Made by a program: the position numbers and the translations under genes. Shown here piece by piece: positions 5,964 through 10,293 of a stretch of DNA of 10,293 nt (position 1 is its first letter; each line of letters opens with the position of its first letter). The notes beneath the pieces were generated by a model. It was not told the DNA's origin. It did no database searches and was given only the letters and a program-made list of their open reading frames with translations. Source of the stretch: Minisyncoccota bacterium (GTDB taxonomy: Bacteria; Patescibacteriota; Microgenomatia; Levybacterales; UBA12049); assembly GCA_025449795.1 (NCBI GenBank), contig JANWIQ010000037.1:1-10293 (forward strand), given 5' to 3'.

Positions 5964-8137
5964 AAAGAAAATTGTGGTTTTGGAGTGAGTCCAGCAATTG
6001 CTGTTTTGATTCTTCCAAAAATACTTTGTCTGTTTTGCAAATGAAAACCGTGATGGGTTTTTGCCCAGTAATGAGGCTCTGTAATAATTTTATATATTGC
6101 TATCCAACCTGAAATGCTCATTGCAAGCCAATACAAAGGGACCAAAAAAGCATATTTAATCAGTGCATACTGGCCTCTTTTTGCACAGCCCACCATATAG
6201 TAATAGAGATATAAAAAGTTTCCAAAGACAAGACAAAAAACACCGATATACAAGACAGGACCGGGGAAAAATTTTTCTATAAAAATGCCTACAAAAGGCC
6301 GCAAGGAAAAATAAAGAAGGGTGATACACCACAAAAGGGGATTAACAAAAAGGGACATAACTTTTCCCCCAATAACAAGTTGAAAAGCAAGGAATTGTTG
6401 GTATGTATTCTGCTGAATAAAGCGTATTGGATTTCTCGTGTGCACCAAATAGGTTTGGATATAGCCTTTTATCCATCTCCCTCTTTGGGAAAACCAATTG
6501 GGAAAATTACTATTTGCTTCTTCAAGCGTTGTGGAATTGACAATCGCTGTTTCATAGCCTTTTGTTGCAAGGCGCAATCCCAAATCACAGTCTTCAGTGA
6601 CGTTAAAAGAATCCCATCCACGTATTTTTTTTAACTCTTTCGTTCGAAAGTGATTGGACGTCCCTCCAAGAGGAATGGGCGAATGGGTGGATTGGAGGCC
6701 AGTTAGCACAAGGTCAAACCATAAAGAATATTCTGCAGTAAACACGCGTGTAAGGATATTCTGAAATGGATTATAGAAATTTAGCTTCGCTTGAATACAG
6801 GTTATTTTGTTGTCAGACTTTTCAAATGCGAGGACGGTTTTTTTAAGCTGGTCTTTATCTGGGATATCTTCCGCATCGTAGACGACGCAGTACTCTCCTC
6901 TTGCATATTGTAAACCGTAATTCAGCGCTTTTGGTTTGGTTTTTGGAATAGAATGGCGCGGAATATGGATCTCAAATGTTGCAGGAAGAGAAAGCATTGC
7001 TATTTTTTGGAGAGTATCGATATCATCTTCTTCAAGAAGAAGAATTACTTGTATTTTTTTCCTTGGATAATCAAGGCTTTCTATTGCTTGGATAAATTGG
7101 GTAAGCACTGCTTTTTCTTTATACAGAGGGCAAAGTATACTATACGTAGGCCATTCTCTTGTGCGGTGTATGCTTTCATCGGTTATATAAATCTCAGAAG
7201 GTTTAGTAAAGCTCTGAATGATGAGATAGAGGTTAAATAATAAATCAGAAAAATACAAAAAAGTAAGTAATGAAATAAAGAAGATAAGGGTATTTTGCCA
7301 ATTGAGTATAATACCAAGGGAAAATGCGCAAAAAGTAAAAAGAAGCAGTTTTTTCTGCTGGCTGCTTAAGGAAAAAAATGCAGACTCTGAAAGCCGTATG
7401 CGTGAGTAATGCAGAAATTCCTTTCCCTGAAAAAGAAATCCATCTGGAAGAGGTAACACGTCAGTGTTTGCAAATTTCAAATCAATCGCACAAAAAGAAA
7501 TATCCCACGCAATGTGGAATATATTCCTATTTTTATCGGAAAACTTTTTTTCAAAAGGAAAGGTAATACTCGTTATTTTATACCCTGCATTGCGTGCACG
7601 AATAAGCAATCCAAACCAAAAACTGGATGGACGACTATGTGCAAAAGTAAGCCTTTGAATAATTTCTTTTCGGAATACTTTTAACTGAGAATCAAAATCA
7701 AGGTCTAAGTGATGAAAAAGTTTTCCCCAAAAAAAATATAAAATTTTTTCACTTTCTTTCTTTGTATGCTGTTTTTCTTCTCTTTTTGCAACGACAATAT
7801 CAAATCCCTCATTAATTTTATCAATCATGCGCGGGATTAATTTCGGTGTATAATTTTTTGTGGTGATATGTGCAATGGTATCGTAGTACGCTTGGGTAAT
7901 ACCTTCTCTTAGTGAGTATATTTTTCCTGGAAGACTTTTTTTGATACGTAAACGAATAGGATACAGTGAAGAAAGCCTTTGTATTATTTGTTGCGTAAGG
8001 TCAATTGAATGGTCATCGACAAAAATAACTTCATAGGGAAGATTGCTCTCATGCATCACGCTGTCAATGTGTTTTACCAGAGTAATAATATGTTCATAGT
8101 CATTTTTAGTGGGAATAATTATTGACACACCGTGCAT
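5960..8137 (-). CDS. Double-domain GT2 glycosyltransferase: degenerate DPM1-like domain plus cellulose-synthase-like membrane domain
   Basis: This encodes 725 residues. Residues 3-225 resemble a dolichyl-phosphate-mannose-synthase-type GT2 fold (SIIIPTKND at the start, VIFVDDHSIDLTQ at 37-49). Where relatives carry the metal-binding MDADxxHxP, this protein has HITTKNYTP (90-98), so the DxD is gone. Two membrane segments follow (about 264-310). The second GT2 domain (330-560) has its full set: LLLEEDD (367-372), the DxD in DAED (421-424), the base-containing TED (514-516) and QRGRW (551-555), typical of processive cellulose/hyaluronan-synthase-like enzymes. The C-terminus has about four more membrane segments (590-685). 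It probably polymerises or exports a surface polysaccharide from a nucleotide sugar; product unknown. A weak Shine-Dalgarno (AGGAT) lies about 12 nt before ATG 8137. A 119-nt gap (8138-8256) with no recognisable terminator separates it from the transporter gene upstream. Confidence 0.93.
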   Translation of the reverse strand: MHGVSIIIPTKNDYEHIITLVKHIDSVMHESNLPYEVIFVDDHSIDLTQQIIQRLSSLYPIRLRIKKSLPGKIYSLREGITQAYYDTIAHITTKNYTPKLIPRMIDKINEGFDIVVAKREEKQHTKKESEKILYFFWGKLFHHLDLDFDSQLKVFRKEIIQRLTFAHSRPSSFWFGLLIRARNAGYKITSITFPFEKKFSDKNRNIFHIAWDISFCAIDLKFANTDVLPLPDGFLFQGKEFLHYSRIRLSESAFFSLSSQQKKLLLFTFCAFSLGIILNWQNTLIFFISLLTFLYFSDLLFNLYLIIQSFTKPSEIYITDESIHRTREWPTYSILCPLYKEKAVLTQFIQAIESLDYPRKKIQVILLLEEDDIDTLQKIAMLSLPATFEIHIPRHSIPKTKPKALNYGLQYARGEYCVVYDAEDIPDKDQLKKTVLAFEKSDNKITCIQAKLNFYNPFQNILTRVFTAEYSLWFDLVLTGLQSTHSPIPLGGTSNHFRTKELKKIRGWDSFNVTEDCDLGLRLATKGYETAIVNSTTLEEANSNFPNWFSQRGRWIKGYIQTYLVHTRNPIRFIQQNTYQQFLAFQLVIGGKVMSLFVNPLLWCITLLYFSLRPFVGIFIEKFFPGPVLYIGVFCLVFGNFLYLYYYMVGCAKRGQYALIKYAFLVPLYWLAMSISGWIAIYKIITEPHYWAKTHHGFHLQNRQSIFGRIKTAIAGLTPKPQFSL

Positions 8138-8256
8138 GCATATAGGTTATCCTGACAGTATCTTCTCTTTTTATGAAAAACATATGACGTTGGTAAGAAG
8201 TTCTCGGTGGGGCGATTTCTTTTGCGGATAAAGTTGCAGAAGAATTTTCCCTTATC

Positions 8257-9495
8257 TCAACCCACAAAAAGAGACAAGAAATAGATAATAGAACTTACCG
8301 CAATGGCAAGGAAGGTAATAATTACGACAATATTGATGATCGAATTATTTGCATACCCATTCAGAAGTTTTTTATCGTTGGAAAGAATAAATACAAAGAC
8401 CAGGATTGGTAAAAGCAAGACTGCATTAATTGCCTGGCTTACAAAAAGAATAGTAAGCAGGGGAACAAAGGGTAAGATAACTAAAAGGCTTCCCACTATG
8501 AGAAGAAATGCAAATAACCCATAAAATTCCTTTGCTTCCGAAAAAGAAAAGTTAAGGCCAGACTCAAATCCAAATGCCTCTGTAACAACATAGGATGTGG
8601 AGACGGGGACGAGAGCGGCGCCAAAGATAGATGCATTCAGCAGCCCAAAAGCAAAAAGCAAACCAGCTAATTTTCCGGCGAGTGGTACAAGTGCTACTGC
8701 TGCATCTCCTGCGGTTTGGATAGACCCATGGTGAGCAAAAATTGTCGCAGCGCATGCCACGATAATAAAGAAAGAAATAAAATTTGTAATAAACGATCCA
8801 AAAAATACATCCCCGCGTTCGATATTCATATCATCCTTGGTAAGCTTCTTATCGACAACGTAGTTTTGAATAAAAAATTGTCCCCATGGAGTGATGGTTG
8901 TTCCAATGACTGCAATAAGGGTAAGGAAATAGGTTTTATTTATCTGTATGCTTGGTATGACGATGTTTTTTATCGCCATTTGCCAGTGCGGATGCGCAAG
9001 GGATGCAGAAACAATGTAGACAAGATAAAATGCAGATGTAATAAGAAATATTCTTTCCAAATTTTTAAAATTCCCTTTTGTTACCAAAAAGAAAATACAA
9101 ACCGCTGCAATACCAACAGACACAATATGCGGAACGCTAAAAATATCCATAGCCGCGGCTATTCCCGCAAATTCAGCGGCAATTGTGCCAATATTAGCAA
9201 CAAGCAAGATTAACATGATCCACGCAGTCCAGCGGATACCAAATTTTTCGCGGATTAAAGACGCAAGCCCTTTTCCCGTAGCAAGCCCCATACGTGCCCC
9301 AATTTCTTGGGTGATTGCAAGAGAAAAGGTTGTCAGAAAAAGTACCCACAACAACCCAAAGCCAAATTGTGCACCGGCAACGGAATAGGTAGTGATGCCA
9401 CCCGCATCGTTATCTACCGATCCAGAAATAATACCTGGTCCGATAACAGCCAAAAGCGGCAAAAAGCGCAAAAAATAATTTCTAAAGATTTTCAT
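8257..9495 (-). CDS. NRAMP-family divalent metal transporter, non-canonical (possibly Mg2+)
   Basis: This encodes 412 residues of about eleven membrane helices with the LeuT-type NRAMP pattern. Helix 1 reads GPGIISGSVDNDAGGI (19-34); canonical Mn/Fe NRAMPs have DPGN at that site. Helix 6 reads GTTITPWGQF (198-207), where canonical members have MPH; the metal-coordinating Met is Thr202. Loss of this soft ligand is the hallmark reported for NRAMP-related Mg2+ transporters, so Mg2+ or another hard cation is the best guess; proton coupling cannot be judged. The preceding gene carries an MgtE-N/CBS module, which fits Mg2+ homeostasis. ATG 9495 is preferred because GGAG lies 10 nt upstream and MKIFRNYFLR leads into helix 1. 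It sits 14 nt inside the end of the preceding gene. An upstream in-frame ATG (9546) would add 17 residues deeper in the overlap. The stop is TGA at 8259-8257. Confidence 0.92.
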   Translation of the reverse strand: MKIFRNYFLRFLPLLAVIGPGIISGSVDNDAGGITTYSVAGAQFGFGLLWVLFLTTFSLAITQEIGARMGLATGKGLASLIREKFGIRWTAWIMLILLVANIGTIAAEFAGIAAAMDIFSVPHIVSVGIAAVCIFFLVTKGNFKNLERIFLITSAFYLVYIVSASLAHPHWQMAIKNIVIPSIQINKTYFLTLIAVIGTTITPWGQFFIQNYVVDKKLTKDDMNIERGDVFFGSFITNFISFFIIVACAATIFAHHGSIQTAGDAAVALVPLAGKLAGLLFAFGLLNASIFGAALVPVSTSYVVTEAFGFESGLNFSFSEAKEFYGLFAFLLIVGSLLVILPFVPLLTILFVSQAINAVLLLPILVFVFILSNDKKLLNGYANNSIINIVVIITFLAIAVSSIIYFLSLFVG

Positions 9496-10293
9496 CTCTT
9501 TCTTGCTCCTCATCAATAATTTTGAGAAGCTCGTCAACCAAAACAATACCTATGGGAATTTTCTCGTCATTAATTACAGGAAGCACCCGAAGGTTATACT
9601 GAGTAAAAATTCGAAGCATATCATGGAATGATGTTTTTTGTGTAATACATTTATTATCCAGTGCCATTTTTGCAAGATAGGTAGCCCTATCTGCTCGAAG
9701 AAGATCTTTTACCTGCAATGTCCCAAGAAATGTCCCATGATGGGTAACTATAACAATTTCCGGAATATACGAACGGTCTTTCAAATCAGCAATAAGTTCT
9801 TCCACGTGGGTGGTACTCTCCTTCTGGGTAAAAAGTTCATGCATAAGGCCACCAGCATCAGTATCGGAAAAGGAAGAAAGCACTTTTATTTTTTGTAACC
9901 TATCTATCCCCAAAACTTTTTGTATTTCTATTGATTTCAGAGGGTTTAAGTCATGGAAGACATCAGCAAGTTCTGAAATATGCATGGTATTAATTACGTC
10001 TTTCAAGACCTGCGGGGTAAGATTTTCCAGAATGGAAAGCTGGGTTTCTTCATCAGCTTCTTCTATTGCTCGTGCTGCTTGTTTTGCGTTGAGGGATTCA
10101 ACAATTCCCAATCTTTCTTTTGCTCCAGCGTCTTCTAAAATATCTGCAATTTCTGCAGGGTGTAACTTGGCTAGGTTGTTTTGCCGAAGCCGCAACTTTA
10201 TGGTTCCGGTATCATAATCAAATGCTTCAATAAATCGCCACGGCAAAACTTTATCCTTTGTTTTCATCAGACCCAGTCCAAGTCGCCGCAATA
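9482..10293 (-). CDS. Soluble MgtE N-domain/CBS-pair protein, 5' end off the window
   Basis: At least 269 residues are visible and the frame is open at the right edge; the first visible residues (RRLGLGLMKTKDKVLPW) look like the end of a PRC-barrel module, so the true start lies outside. Residues about 37-145 form the helical MgtE-N superhelix (LAKLHPAEIADILEDA, then repeated short helices). FSDTDAGGLM (141-150) is the linker known from MgtE. A CBS pair spans about 150-263. There is no transmembrane MgtE channel part: the protein stops at a Glu/Asp-rich tail with TAG at 9484-9482. In MgtE channels this N-CBS unit senses cytosolic Mg2+ and gates the pore. Here it is a stand-alone protein whose end overlaps the NRAMP start by 14 nt, so it probably acts as a Mg2+-sensing partner of that transporter. 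That partnership is inferred from gene order. Confidence 0.9.
   Translation of the reverse strand, partial: LRRLGLGLMKTKDKVLPWRFIEAFDYDTGTIKLRLRQNNLAKLHPAEIADILEDAGAKERLGIVESLNAKQAARAIEEADEETQLSILENLTPQVLKDVINTMHISELADVFHDLNPLKSIEIQKVLGIDRLQKIKVLSSFSDTDAGGLMHELFTQKESTTHVEELIADLKDRSYIPEIVIVTHHGTFLGTLQVKDLLRADRATYLAKMALDNKCITQKTSFHDMLRIFTQYNLRVLPVINDEKIPIGIVLVDELLKIIDEEQERDENL

Noticed and set aside
8138..8256. Terminator or operator in the gap between the transporter and GT2 genes
   Set aside because: Only a 9-nt AGAAGTTCT palindrome (8196-8204) and poor hairpins without a T-run were found; a promoter may be here but no convincing -35/-10 pair was seen.
8716..9213. 165-codon open frame on the plus strand
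   Set aside because: It lies wholly antisense to the conserved NRAMP gene, has a Cys/Lys/Arg-rich composition without family features, and no ribosome-binding site stands out.
9810..10217. 135-codon open frame on the plus strand
   Set aside because: It is antisense to the MgtE-N/CBS coding region, whose domain motifs are clear; a shadow frame.
1..10293. Alternative genetic code (TGA as Gly), known in some Patescibacteria
   Set aside because: No in-frame TGA interrupts the conserved domains, and TGA ends the GT2 and NRAMP genes at sensible C-termini, so the standard code fits.

Overview
The window looks like a piece of a small-genome bacterium of the Candidate Phyla Radiation (Patescibacteria), probably from the Microgenomates side. 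This is an inference from style: a large secreted protein with long Pro-Thr linkers and SdrD-type B domains, a class E/F-like sortase, a KGG-repeat protein and compact single-strand gene order at moderate-to-low GC. No marker gene is present to prove it. Every gene I can support lies on the minus strand, so transcription runs from the right edge to the left edge. The standard code fits: genes end on TAA, TAG and TGA at family-typical lengths.

Reading in the direction of transcription: (1) 10293-8257 is a divalent-metal module. A soluble PRC/MgtE-N/CBS protein, cut by the window edge, overlaps by 14 nt the start of an NRAMP-family transporter. The transporter's substrate motifs differ from canonical Mn/Fe NRAMPs and suggest Mg2+ or another hard cation. 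(2) 8137-4413 is an envelope-glycan pair. A 725-residue protein has two GT2-like domains, the first lacking the usual DxD and the second with an intact cellulose-synthase-like catalytic set. It is coupled through an ATGA overlap to a polytopic GT-C (GT39-like) glycosyltransferase. (3) 4306-3491 holds a tiny secreted Thr/Pro-rich peptide ending in a sortase-signal-like APATG tail, followed by a sortase with complete His/Cys/Arg. (4) 3412-3010 holds a possible 24-codon ORF overlapping the ribosome-binding site of a KGG-repeat stress-type protein, then a strong intrinsic terminator. (5) 2957-1 holds a promoter candidate and a very large secreted surface protein that runs off the left edge. It has a signal peptide, a concanavalin-like module, SdrD B-like domains, a ~410-residue unassigned region and three (Pro-Thr)n linkers.

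Taken together, most of the window serves the cell surface: glycan synthesis and transfer, sortase processing, and a long modular surface protein. The metal transporter at the right and the KGG protein in the middle are housekeeping or stress functions. No gap exceeds 300 nt; the main intergenic stretches (2877-3073, 3335-3490, 4070-4135, 4331-4412, 8138-8256) are described where they hold anything. No tRNA, rRNA, CRISPR array, insertion sequence or origin was seen.
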